A stretch of DNA of 64,000 bases, taken from NCBI RefSeq assembly GCF_000714815.1, contig NZ_JMIH01000018.1, positions 124,001 through 188,000 of the forward strand, written 5' to 3'. The translations under genes were made by a program, and so were the position numbers. Under the pieces are notes generated by a model. It made no database searches. It was not told the DNA's origin and worked only from the letters and a program-made list of their open reading frames with translations. This DNA is from Anditalea andensis (GTDB lineage Bacteria; Bacteroidota; Bacteroidia; Cytophagales; Cyclobacteriaceae). Shown in pieces: positions 36,191-44,730 of this stretch; the stretch's first letter is position 1; every line of letters starts with the position of its first letter.

Positions 36191-37477
36191 TCACCCAAAC
36201 AGTGCGCCTGCTATAGTAGCGGTCATCATACAGGCCAGCGTGGCGGCCAATAAAGCCCGCATTCCCAGCTTCGACAGATTTCCCTGCTGGTTAGGCGCTA
36301 TACTTCCTATACCTCCCACCTGGATGGCGATTGAACTAAAATTTGAAAAACCGCAAAGTGCATAAGTGGCAATTACGATTGATTTTGGAGCCAGGGTACC
36401 GGATTCTTTCATATCTGCAAGGCCTAAATAGGCTACAAACTCATTGATAACGGTTTTCTGACCAAGCAAAGACCCCACCTGTAAAGTATCTTTCCACTCT
36501 ACTCCAATGATAAAAGCAAAAAGCCTAAAAACCTGTCCTAAGATATATTCCAAAGAAAATCCTTGAAATTGGCCATTTGTAGACGCTACTACAAAAGTAT
36601 TTAACCCAGTGTATTCGCCAATCAGTCCTGACAAAATATAGTTCAATGCTGCGATAACCGCTATAAAGGCCAATAGCATCCCTCCCACATTCAGGGCTAA
36701 TTTCAAACCTTCTGAAGCTCCTATTGACATGGCATCTATGAGATTTACTCCCATATTTTCTCCAGAAACCTCAAGTTTATCATTTATATTCTCTTTATTG
36801 GTTTCAGGTATGATGATTTTTGACATTACGATCGCTGCAGGAGCATTCATTATGCTGGCACCTAATAGGTAAGCCGCAAACCTACTTTGTTCTTCAAGGC
36901 TATCTCCTCCCAAAAAAGCAACATATCCTGCCAATACCCCTCCGGCTATGGTAGCCATACCTCCTGTCATCAGGCACATCAGTTCAGATCTGGACATCGT
37001 AGGTATAAATGGACGTACCAATAATGGGGCTTCTGTCTGCCCCAGAAAGATATTTCCAGCAGCAGAAAGGCTCTCAGCCCCGGATAGCCTCATGGTCCTG
37101 GACATGACCCACGCTATCCCAAACACTATTTTCTGTAAAACTCCAAGGTAATATAATCCCGCAGAAACAGTGGAAAAGAAAATAATGGTAGGCAATACCT
37201 GAAACGCAAATATAAACCCAAATGAAGAAGTGGCTAGATCACCAAATAAAAAAACTGCCCCATCCTCAGAAAAGCTTAAAAACTTCACAAATGCACGGCT
37301 GACTACAGCAAATATTTTGGCAACATAATCAACTTTGGTGATCAAAAATCCAAAAACACATTGCAGCACCACCCCGATTCCAACCAATCGCCAATCTACT
37401 CCCCGCTTACTGGAGGAAAAAACCAATGCTACTCCGAGGAGGACAATTATTCCTATTAAACCTCTTATATAATCCAT
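36191..37477 (-). CDS. CNT-family nucleoside transporter
   Basis: A concentrative nucleoside transporter (NupC type) that imports nucleosides with Na+ or H+. The 428-residue membrane protein shows FLFGDLATSSFGFIFAFQ and the substrate-site hairpin motif NIFLGQTEAPLLVRPFI. MCLMTGGMATIAGGVLAGYV and YALCGFSNFSSIAIQVGGIG are the second-half signatures. The order of helices matches the NupC fold (nucleoside recognition/gate domain). It is a single transcription unit. A nested inverted repeat lies about 85 bases upstream of its start and could be an operator. Confidence 0.92.
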   Translation of the reverse strand: MDYIRGLIGIIVLLGVALVFSSSKRGVDWRLVGIGVVLQCVFGFLITKVDYVAKIFAVVSRAFVKFLSFSEDGAVFLFGDLATSSFGFIFAFQVLPTIIFFSTVSAGLYYLGVLQKIVFGIAWVMSRTMRLSGAESLSAAGNIFLGQTEAPLLVRPFIPTMSRSELMCLMTGGMATIAGGVLAGYVAFLGGDSLEEQSRFAAYLLGASIMNAPAAIVMSKIIIPETNKENINDKLEVSGENMGVNLIDAMSIGASEGLKLALNVGGMLLAFIAVIAALNYILSGLIGEYTGLNTFVVASTNGQFQGFSLEYILGQVFRLFAFIIGVEWKDTLQVGSLLGQKTVINEFVAYLGLADMKESGTLAPKSIVIATYALCGFSNFSSIAIQVGGIGSIAPNQQGNLSKLGMRALLAATLACMMTATIAGALFG

Positions 37478-37560
37478 TTATTTTTGTAATATACTTGGTG
37501 CAAATCTATGGGTAAATTGGGTTGTGGTCTAAATGAGTCGGTAAAGATAATGGAATTTGA

Positions 37561-37606
37561 TTGTTATTAACATAATAAAATCAATTCGATTGATTTCAAA
37601 TAACAA
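37561..37606. promoter_or_regulatory. Nested inverted repeats upstream of nucleoside transporter
   Basis: TTGTTATT (37561-37568) pairs with AATAACAA (37599-37606). Inside it, AATCAA and TTGATT flank TTCGA (37579-37595). It may be an operator pair or a structured leader. Confidence 0.4.
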
Positions 37607-37715
37607 TATTTAAGGAACAGATCCACATCATTAAATTATACAAATATAGCCTTACATGACATCATGACTATTATGATAGATAACCAAAAATTAAAATCCT
37701 CGATTTTAATAAGCT

Positions 37716-37747
37716 AAAAAAAAGGCCTGAAATAAATTCAGGCCTAT
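37716..37747 (-). terminator. Terminator of the etf operon
   Basis: On the minus strand AGGCCTGAA pairs with TTCAGGCCT (37723-37745) and is followed by TTTTTTTT. Confidence 0.88.
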
Positions 37748-37752
37748 ATTAT

Positions 37753-38358
37753 TTAATTTCTACGGTTAATTTCATCTCTTATGCGTGCTGCCCTTTCATA
37801 ATCTTCGTTATTGATAGCCTTATCTAATAGTTCGTTTAGCTTATCCAGACTAAAATCTTTTAGACTGTTTTCGGTGGAAGATGTTTTTGATTTAGGTGCA
37901 TCCTTCTTTTTGGAAGATACAGATTCCTTATTATCCTGATCTTCTTCAGAAAACTCTATTGCTGCTTCGGACATCACCTTTTGCGCACAATAAATAGGAG
38001 CATCAAATCTCACTGCAATAGCGATGGCATCAGAAGGCCGGGCATCGATCTCTACGCTTTTGACTGAGCTTTGACAGACAATCTTGGCGTAAAAAACGCC
38101 TTCCCTCATATCGGATATCAAAATATGATCAATGGAGAAATTAAAATTAGAAGAAAAAGATTTAAACAAATCATGCGTCATAGGCCTATTGGGTATGATC
38201 TTTTCTATTTCAATAGCTATGGCCTGGGCCTCAAACATTCCTATCACTATAGGAAGTCTACGTGTACCTTCCAACTCGCCCATTACCAGTGTAAAAGAAC
38301 CTGATTGCGAGTGATTTGATGATAATCCTAATATTTCTAATTCTATGGTGTTTTCCAC
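37753..38358 (-). CDS. Bifunctional nuclease-family protein with UVR motif
   Basis: The 201-residue protein has an N-terminal BFN (DUF151) domain at about 1-130. Marks are LVMGELEGTRRLPIVIGMFE, RPMTHDLFKSF and VEIDARPSDAIAIAVRFDAP. A charged linker with DQDNKESVSSKKKDAPKS follows. The last 30 residues are a UvrB/UvrC-type UVR motif (INNEDYERAARIRDEINRR). Plant and archaeal BFN relatives cleave RNA and DNA; the bacterial role is not settled. It starts six bases after etfA and is the last gene of the etfB-etfA operon. Confidence 0.9.
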   Translation of the reverse strand: MENTIELEILGLSSNHSQSGSFTLVMGELEGTRRLPIVIGMFEAQAIAIEIEKIIPNRPMTHDLFKSFSSNFNFSIDHILISDMREGVFYAKIVCQSSVKSVEIDARPSDAIAIAVRFDAPIYCAQKVMSEAAIEFSEEDQDNKESVSSKKKDAPKSKTSSTENSLKDFSLDKLNELLDKAINNEDYERAARIRDEINRRN

Positions 38359-38364
38359 AATACC

Positions 38365-39330
38365 TTATTTTAATGCTTTAACTGCTTCGGTTAGTTTTGG
38401 CAAAACTTCAAATGCATCTCCTACTATACCGTAATCCGCTGCTTTAAAGAAAGGTGCATCAGCATCCTTATTTATTACCACTATATATTTAGAAGAATTT
38501 ACTCCAGCCAAATGCTGAATGGCTCCTGATATCCCTATAGCTATATATAAAGTAGGAGCAACTTTTACACCAGTTTGACCCACATGTTCATGATGAGGTC
38601 TCCATCCTATATCGGATACAGGTTTGGAACATCCCGTAGCTGCCCCAAGTGATTTGGCCAAATCTTCAATCAAATTCCAATTTTCCGGCCCCTTCATACC
38701 ACGGCCACCGGATACTACTATATCTGCCTCAGGTAGTAACACATCCCCTGTAGCCTGATCAGTAGATGTAATTTTAGCAGAAAAATCATCTTCAGATAAG
38801 GCTACCTCAAATAGTTCCACTTCAGCCTCTACTCCATCAGTTTTTAAATCTACGGCATTTTTTTTCACTGCCAATATTTTATGTTCTGTACTTATGGAAG
38901 TTTCAGCAAATGCTTTGCCCGTATATATACTTCTTTTGACTTTATATCCTGAACTTGTATCTGGGAGATCAGTTACATTGGAAACCAATCCTGCATTCAA
39001 TTTGATCGCTAGCCTTGCTGCTACTGCATCCCCTAAAGATGATTTTGCTAATATCAGTGTTTTGGCTTCCACTTTTTTATATGCCTGTGCTACTGCAGAT
39101 GCATGAGCCTGAATAATCCCTGCGTTCAACCTCTCATTATTTACATGAAGCACTTTATCTGCTCCTGCAGCTCCTACTTTTGCCAATTGGCTATTTTCTA
39201 TACTCCCCATAGCTACAGCAGTCACGCCTGTACCTTCATTATCTGCAAGCGCTCTGGCATATGATACTGCTTCTAATGAGGTTTTCTTGATGGCCCCTTC
39301 AGCCTGTTCTATATATACTAAAATTGACAT
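38365..39330 (-). CDS. etfA: Electron transfer flavoprotein alpha subunit
   Basis: EtfA binds FAD and, with EtfB, carries electrons from acyl-CoA dehydrogenases to the respiratory chain. The 321-residue protein has the N-terminal ETF domain and the C-terminal FAD domain. In the latter are VVSGGRGMKGPENWNLIEDL, GWRPHHEHVGQTGVKVAP and YIAIGISGAIQHLAGVNSS. These are classic EtfA signatures. It lies 25 bases after etfB. The electron donors are probably the two acyl-CoA dehydrogenases at 15.6 and 60.2 kb. Confidence 0.95.
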   Translation of the reverse strand: MSILVYIEQAEGAIKKTSLEAVSYARALADNEGTGVTAVAMGSIENSQLAKVGAAGADKVLHVNNERLNAGIIQAHASAVAQAYKKVEAKTLILAKSSLGDAVAARLAIKLNAGLVSNVTDLPDTSSGYKVKRSIYTGKAFAETSISTEHKILAVKKNAVDLKTDGVEAEVELFEVALSEDDFSAKITSTDQATGDVLLPEADIVVSGGRGMKGPENWNLIEDLAKSLGAATGCSKPVSDIGWRPHHEHVGQTGVKVAPTLYIAIGISGAIQHLAGVNSSKYIVVINKDADAPFFKAADYGIVGDAFEVLPKLTEAVKALK

Positions 39331-39355
39331 AATTTTTATATTTTATATTGAATGA

Positions 39356-40093
39356 TTAGAGTACTTTGGCTTCATTTTTCAAAAGCTTAACCAATTCCTC
39401 TACATTATCTTTATCTATAAGCTTAACGGCTCCTTTGGCAGGGGGCAATTGGAAGGCATCCACTGCTGTGGACGTTTCTTCCGATATGGCCTCGACCACA
39501 TTTAATGGTTTGGTCCTCGCCGACATGATGCCGCGCATATTTGGGATCTTCCATTCTGATATAGGCTCCTGGCAACCTGCTATAAAGGGAAGTGATACTT
39601 CCAAATATTCTTTACCTCCTTCTATCTCACGGGCCATTTTGCCTATATTACCTTCTATATCAAGTTTCATTACAGGCGAAATGGATGGCATGCCCAATAT
39701 TTCTCCAACCATGCCGTGAACCATACCCCCATTAAAATCGATAGATTCTCTACCCATAAGAATAAGATCGTACCCTCCTTCTTTAGCGTAATGGGCTATC
39801 TGATTGGCTACAAACAAAGAATCTTTAGGAAAAGCATTTACTCTTATGGCTTCATCAGCGCCGATAGCCAGGGCTTTGCGGATAGTAGGCTCAGTCTCTG
39901 CTTCACCTACATTTAATACCGTAAGACTTCCCCCGCTCTGCTCTTTTAATTCTACTGCTCTGGCTAGGGCATAGTCATCATACGGCCCTATAATGAACTG
40001 AACACCGTTTTTATCAAATTTAGTATTATTATCTGTAAATTGAATTTTTGATGTTGTATCTGGCACATGCGTGATGCATACTAGAATTTTCAT
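39356..40093 (-). CDS. etfB: Electron transfer flavoprotein beta subunit
   Basis: EtfB forms the heterodimer with EtfA and binds AMP. The 245-residue protein starts KILVCITHVPDTTSKIQF. It contains IIGPYDDYALARAVELKEQ, then DLILMGRESIDFNGGMV, and VSLPFIAGCQEPISEWKIPN (usual family form VxLPAVxTxxxxxNxPRYP, adapted). Length is normal. It is the first gene of the etfB-etfA-BFN operon and divergent from the TPR gene, with 72 bases between the starts. Confidence 0.94.
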   Translation of the reverse strand: MKILVCITHVPDTTSKIQFTDNNTKFDKNGVQFIIGPYDDYALARAVELKEQSGGSLTVLNVGEAETEPTIRKALAIGADEAIRVNAFPKDSLFVANQIAHYAKEGGYDLILMGRESIDFNGGMVHGMVGEILGMPSISPVMKLDIEGNIGKMAREIEGGKEYLEVSLPFIAGCQEPISEWKIPNMRGIMSARTKPLNVVEAISEETSTAVDAFQLPPAKGAVKLIDKDNVEELVKLLKNEAKVL

Positions 40094-40165
40094 ATATATT
40101 TCGGTTTATTTTTCTGTAATTTGTCGTGAATTTAACGAATACCACCTTAATTAAAAAACGTATCC

Positions 40166-40498
40166 ATGAGCAATTTGAATCGTATAGATCAACTCTTAAA
40201 GTTTGCCGAAGAGGAACCTAATAATCCCTTCAATCTTTATGCCTTAGCCTTGGAATACCAAAACATCGATCAAGGTAAAGCTGACTTCTATTATGACAAA
40301 CTATTAAAAGAGCATGAAAGTTATATCCCTACTTATTTTCATGCTGCCGCATTTTTTGTAAATCAGCGATCTTTGGTCCGGGCCAAGCAAATTTATGAAA
40401 AGGGAATCTTGCTTTCCAGACAGCAAAATCAACACCATGCATTAAAAGAACTTCAAAATGCCTATAACAACTTCCTATTTGAAGAAGATGTAGATTAA
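40166..40498 (+). CDS. TPR-repeat protein
   Basis: The 110-residue helical protein contains about three tetratricopeptide-like units. EEPNNPFNLYALALEYQNID is followed by KADFYYDKLLKEHESYIPTY and SLVRAKQIYEKGILLSRQQN. It is soluble, has no signal peptide, and has no obvious partner. Its TAA overlaps the stop of the convergent MDR oxidoreductase in a TTAA tetranucleotide (40495-40498). Confidence 0.82.
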   Translation: MSNLNRIDQLLKFAEEEPNNPFNLYALALEYQNIDQGKADFYYDKLLKEHESYIPTYFHAAAFFVNQRSLVRAKQIYEKGILLSRQQNQHHALKELQNAYNNFLFEEDVD

Positions 40499-41496
40499 AG
40501 TAATCTAATAATTATTTTGCCCATTTGTGTACCTTCCTTCATCTTATCAAAAGCTTGAACAGCGTCTGCTAAGGGATATACGCTGTCTATGATAGGAGTA
40601 ATTTTATGGACATTTACATATTCTACCATTTTTTTGAAATCTTCATCACTCCCCATCGTAGTGCCCTGTATGGTAATCTGATTCCAGAATACCCTTCTCA
40701 TATCCACTTTTGAAGGATTGCCCAAGGTAGCCCCATATACCACCAGTTTCCCTCCCGGTATTAGAAGCGGTATCAATGTATCCAAAGTGTCCCCTACTGC
40801 ACTGTCTACGATAAGATCAAAACCACCGGATGCTTTCTTCGCTTGATCAGCCCAATCAGGGTCATGATATATAAATCCCTCTTCAACCCCATACTGATAG
40901 GCCACCTGAAGCTTCTTTTTAATTCCACTGGTAACAAAGACAACCGCCCCTGCCTTCAGCGCAATTTGCGCGGCCAGCTGGGAGACCCCACCGCCAAATC
41001 CAGTGATGAGCACTTTATCTCCTGGACTGACCTGACCGTGATAAAATAAAGCCCTATATGCAGTAACCCCGGCTAATGGCAGCCCCGCAGCCTCCTCCAT
41101 ATTCAAATGATCTGGCTTTATCATTAGACGGTCGGCTTTTATATGCACATATTGGGCTAAGGTACCATGCGTGGGCATGCCCATTATTTTAAAATCAGAT
41201 GATTGGGCTTTTTGGTAAGTCCCCCAGCCCATAGCTGCATTCATGATGACCTGCTTCCCTAGCCATATCGGACTTACCTCCGCCCCTACTTCTACCACTT
41301 CACCAGCTCCGTCTGAGCCTAGTATAATTCCGTTTTTTATATTTGGATAACGTCCTTCCCGGCACCACTGGTCACGGTGATTGAGTGCTGCAGCATGTAT
41401 CCTTACTTTAACTTCATCCGCCCCCAAATCACCAAGATCCACCTCTTTAACAGCTATTTTATCGGGGTTTTCATCTGTCAGGATAATTCCTTTCAT
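40495..41496 (-). CDS. Zinc-type MDR alcohol dehydrogenase/quinone oxidoreductase
   Basis: About 333 residues from the ATG at 41496 (MKGIILTDEN); a longer frame upstream adds an unlikely 24-residue leader. It is a medium-chain dehydrogenase/reductase: the GroES-like domain has AALNHRDQWCREGRYP and GSDGAGEVVEVG, and the Rossmann loop is VLITGFGGGVSQLAAQIA. Pattern and length fit the NADPH:quinone reductase or YhdH-like branch rather than the structural-zinc alcohol dehydrogenases, as no four-Cys cluster is present. The substrate is unknown. Single-gene unit, convergent with the TPR gene. Confidence 0.87.
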   Translation of the reverse strand: MKGIILTDENPDKIAVKEVDLGDLGADEVKVRIHAAALNHRDQWCREGRYPNIKNGIILGSDGAGEVVEVGAEVSPIWLGKQVIMNAAMGWGTYQKAQSSDFKIMGMPTHGTLAQYVHIKADRLMIKPDHLNMEEAAGLPLAGVTAYRALFYHGQVSPGDKVLITGFGGGVSQLAAQIALKAGAVVFVTSGIKKKLQVAYQYGVEEGFIYHDPDWADQAKKASGGFDLIVDSAVGDTLDTLIPLLIPGGKLVVYGATLGNPSKVDMRRVFWNQITIQGTTMGSDEDFKKMVEYVNVHKITPIIDSVYPLADAVQAFDKMKEGTQMGKIIIRLL

Positions 41497-41643
41497 ATAT
41501 ATTTTTGTTTTGATATGGACTGAAACCCTTCCATGCCTAGTAATACCAGTTAAGTTGAATTTGTTCAAAAGGTAATATTGTAATATATATTAAATGGCAA
41601 AATAAATTTCAGCTGCAGGCATGTGCGTAAACTTTACTTACCT

Positions 41644-42711
41644 TTATGCCAACTTTAACCGCCCGTTAGATGCGCCGTAAAGATTACACATACGGTATAA
41701 AACCCGGGCACCCACATTGCCATTCCAGTCTTCCCCATCCGGACCGGGAGCTACTTCTACTACATCAAACCCAATAATCTCTTTACCTGAAAGGACCACC
41801 ATTTTCATCAGATAAAGCATTTCCTCCATTTCTAACCCACCCGGTACCGGTGTTCCGGTATTAGGACATAATTTGGGATCCAATCCATCTATGTCTATGG
41901 TAACATATACTTTGTCGGGAAGCTCTTTTACTATATCTTCACATATTGACTTCCATGACCTGCCCCCATATAAAGATTCTTTAATATCTTTATCATAGAA
42001 AGTAGCAATTCTCTTATCAGATGTAGCCATTTCAGCCTCAGATTCAGCATAATCTCTGATCCCTACCTGCACCAATTTACTTACCTGTGGAAGTTGTAGA
42101 GCATTGTAAGAAATTGACGCATGTGAATAGGTGAAATTTTCGTATGCAACCCTTAGATCGGCATGAGCATCTATTTGTAGTATTCCGAAAGCAGCTTCAT
42201 CCTCTGCTATCGCTTTTAGCATCCCGAGTGGGGTAGAATGGTCCCCTCCCAAAAGGGCAACCAATTTGCCCATGGCCCTATAATGTTTGACCTGCTGATA
42301 AACCCAAAGGTTCATTTCCTCACTTGCCTTATTGATCAGGTCCGGTACAGCAGCCAATCTTAACATATCATGTTCCGGCTCACCCATTTCAAGAAACTTG
42401 ATATAATTTTTAGCCAGAGTCCTATAGTTATCGCTTATTTTTTTGATATGTTCAGGTATTTCTATCATATGTATACCCATCTTCCAGGCATCTTTGATAT
42501 CTCCCTGGTATAAATCTAGCTGGGGGGAAGCATTTAAAACTGTCTCTGGACCATTGACAGTTCCAGGCGAATAGGATACGGTGACTTCCCATGGTACTGG
42601 TATTACGATCACTTCTGCCGTTTCCTCATCGAAGGGCAAGCCAAACAAAGAACCTGAACTCCCAATCCCGCTCGGGTCAAACTTATCTATCAATTGGTGT
42701 TTTAAAGACAT
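41644..42711 (-). CDS. speB: Agmatinase-type ureohydrolase
   Basis: Hydrolyses agmatine to putrescine and urea if the family assignment holds. The 355-residue protein has the three manganese motifs of the arginase/agmatinase superfamily: LLGGDHSTPLG, QIDAHADLR and TIDIDGLDPKLCPNTGTPVP. The last is the agmatinase form of the loop. FDVVEVAPGPDG is also typical. It lies 12 bases downstream of the fused speD-speE gene, which uses putrescine, giving a putrescine-to-spermidine cassette. Arginine decarboxylase is not in the window. Guanidinobutyrase or formimidoylglutamase activity is less likely. Confidence 0.88.
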   Translation of the reverse strand: MSLKHQLIDKFDPSGIGSSGSLFGLPFDEETAEVIVIPVPWEVTVSYSPGTVNGPETVLNASPQLDLYQGDIKDAWKMGIHMIEIPEHIKKISDNYRTLAKNYIKFLEMGEPEHDMLRLAAVPDLINKASEEMNLWVYQQVKHYRAMGKLVALLGGDHSTPLGMLKAIAEDEAAFGILQIDAHADLRVAYENFTYSHASISYNALQLPQVSKLVQVGIRDYAESEAEMATSDKRIATFYDKDIKESLYGGRSWKSICEDIVKELPDKVYVTIDIDGLDPKLCPNTGTPVPGGLEMEEMLYLMKMVVLSGKEIIGFDVVEVAPGPDGEDWNGNVGARVLYRMCNLYGASNGRLKLA

Positions 42712-42723
42712 AAAAAGAAATTT

Positions 42724-44004
42724 TTAAGATTTTGGTTTAATCATCTCCTGAACAAAATTAGGCAGTACAAAAGCCGCGTGGTGCAGTTTAGTATTATAAT
42801 ATTTTAAATTAAATCCCGGTAAATGACCCTTTGCTTTTTCCTGTATCAATTCCGGATTGCAGGTCCCTTTGGCACTGTATGAAAATGACCACATGCCAGT
42901 AGGATAAGTAGGGATATGCACCAGATAGCAATGGACATTTTCTTTACCAAAAATACCTCTGTAGCAATCATATATTTCTACAAATACTTTTTCATTAAAA
43001 CGAGGGGATTCGGATTGAGTTACCATAATGCCATCTTTTTTCAAAATCCTATGTACCTGAGCATAAAATTCCACAGTGAACAAGCCTTCACCAGGTCCTA
43101 CAGGATCTGTACTGTCTACCAGAACTATATCAAAGGATTCATCTGGAGCTTCATTGACATATTTGATACCGTCTTCAATTTTCAAATTAAGTTTAGGATG
43201 CCCAAAAGCCGAAGCTATGGTTGGAAGAAATTCTTTGGAAGCCTCTACTACTTTCTCATCTATTTCAACCATTACTACTTCCTCTAAATCATCATACTTG
43301 AGTAGTTCTCGGGCTGTACCGCCATCTCCTCCTCCTATTACCAATACTCGCTTGGGGTTCGGATGAGACTGCATGGGCACATGGGAAATCATCTCGTGAT
43401 ATACATATTCATCCTTTTCGGTGGTCATTACCATCCCATCTAAAGTGAGCATATTACCATAAGCAAATGTTTTGTAAACTTCTACCTTTTGGAATTCGGA
43501 GTCTTCGTCATAAAGTTTGCCATCATGTTTAAGCGATAAGGCTATGCTCTCATTTCTTTCCGTAAACCAGACATCTTTGGTTCTCATCGGGGTACCGTCA
43601 CCTGCAGATTTTTCATCTCTCATCTGATTGATGTCAAAATCCTTATGTGTGAGGAGTGCCATTTCCCCTCTTCTCAGTTCTACTGCAGATCCATGGGCAG
43701 CTTCAAATGCATTTTTGAGGTAATTATAGGAAATCCAGGGATTGACTGTTTCCCCACATGTAAACAGATCTACCGAGGCATATCCGTATTCGGGCCAGGT
43801 ATGTATGGCCAGATGACTTTCCTGGATAACCACTACCCCGGATACACCATAAGGCGAAAAATGATGAAAGGTGGAGTTTATAATGGTAGCACTGGCCTCT
43901 TCAGCAGCTTCTTCCATACTGTTTTGGATATGAACTACATCATTCAAAATCTCTGGATTGCAATCATAAAATTCAACAATAATGTGACGTCCTAGTGCAC
44001 TCAT
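42724..44004 (-). CDS. speD-speE: Fused S-adenosylmethionine decarboxylase and spermidine synthase
   Basis: One 426-residue protein carries both enzymes needed to make spermidine from putrescine. Residues 1-130 are a prokaryotic Spe[21 protein letters not shown] contains the Glu-Ser-His self-cleavage site that forms the pyruvoyl group, and DLFTCGE follows. From about 145 the SpeE part starts ([20 protein letters not shown]). It shows the aminopropyltransferase core [36 protein letters not shown] and [10 protein letters not shown]. As SpeD self-cleavage cuts inside the first domain, the mature enzyme should be a short beta chain plus a long fused alpha-SpeE chain. It leads the operon with agmatinase. 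Confidence 0.93.
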   Translation of the reverse strand: MSALGRHIIVEFYDCNPEILNDVVHIQNSMEEAAEEASATIINSTFHHFSPYGVSGVVVIQESHLAIHTWPEYGYASVDLFTCGETVNPWISYNYLKNAFEAAHGSAVELRRGEMALLTHKDFDINQMRDEKSAGDGTPMRTKDVWFTERNESIALSLKHDGKLYDEDSEFQKVEVYKTFAYGNMLTLDGMVMTTEKDEYVYHEMISHVPMQSHPNPKRVLVIGGGDGGTARELLKYDDLEEVVMVEIDEKVVEASKEFLPTIASAFGHPKLNLKIEDGIKYVNEAPDESFDIVLVDSTDPVGPGEGLFTVEFYAQVHRILKKDGIMVTQSESPRFNEKVFVEIYDCYRGIFGKENVHCYLVHIPTYPTGMWSFSYSAKGTCNPELIQEKAKGHLPGFNLKYYNTKLHHAAFVLPNFVQEMIKPKS

Positions 44005-44100
44005 AATTCTATTTTCTTAATTTTATTAATCTTTAACACGTACAAAAAAAATAAAATTTTGTGGTTAAATAAAGAATATGCTCAATCAATAAGTAGATTT

Positions 44101-44577
44101 CTACTGGATCACTTCCAAAACTGAAGCACTGCCTTGGGTTATATGGGTCCAATCCCCTACATAAACCTCAAGTCTAACCATAGTGCCTGGCTGTACATGG
44201 ATATGATAATCATTTGTTAGATAGTTTATTAAGGAGGTAATAGATGGATTATGCCCGATGATCAAGGCATTTGATGTTCCCACAGATTTGGTTTTTATGA
44301 TTTGAAGCAGATTTTCCATGGAACTTTCATAAATAGAATCTTCTATTACTACCTTGGGAATGGAAACATGATCCAATAATAACAGGGCGGTCTCTACCGT
44401 TCTTTTAGAAGGACTTTTAAGTAAAAGATCGAAACTGGTATTACGGCTCTTGATTAAATTGGAGATCCTTAATATATCTTTTCTGCCTTTGGCGGACAGG
44501 GGCCTTGAAAAATCATCGGGTGCAGAATCCAAAGATTGAGCTTCACCATGTCGAAGTATTGTCAGTAATTTTTTCAT
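44101..44577 (-). CDS. SixA-like histidine phosphatase
   Basis: About 158 residues from the ATG at 44577. The phosphohistidine motif LTILRHGEAQ opens the domain, and DFSRPLSAKGRKDILRISN, LLKSPSKRTVETALLL and LIIGHNPSITSLINYL supply the remaining catalytic Arg and His. Length and pattern match the SixA branch, which dephosphorylates phosphohistidine in proteins; in other bacteria small-molecule targets are possible. Single gene, divergent from topA. Confidence 0.87.
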   Translation of the reverse strand: MKKLLTILRHGEAQSLDSAPDDFSRPLSAKGRKDILRISNLIKSRNTSFDLLLKSPSKRTVETALLLLDHVSIPKVVIEDSIYESSMENLLQIIKTKSVGTSNALIIGHNPSITSLINYLTNDYHIHVQPGTMVRLEVYVGDWTHITQGSASVLEVIQ

Positions 44578-44730
44578 GATTTGCTGAATGATAAACACAG
44601 CTATATTTAATAATCATGCCAGAATTGGATAACAAATCTTGAATAATTTGGACGAGAATATTATGCCATCTATTTTTACGGTTTTATATCCCTTTGCCAA
44701 AACAGGCTATTTAACCAAATCTCATACAGT

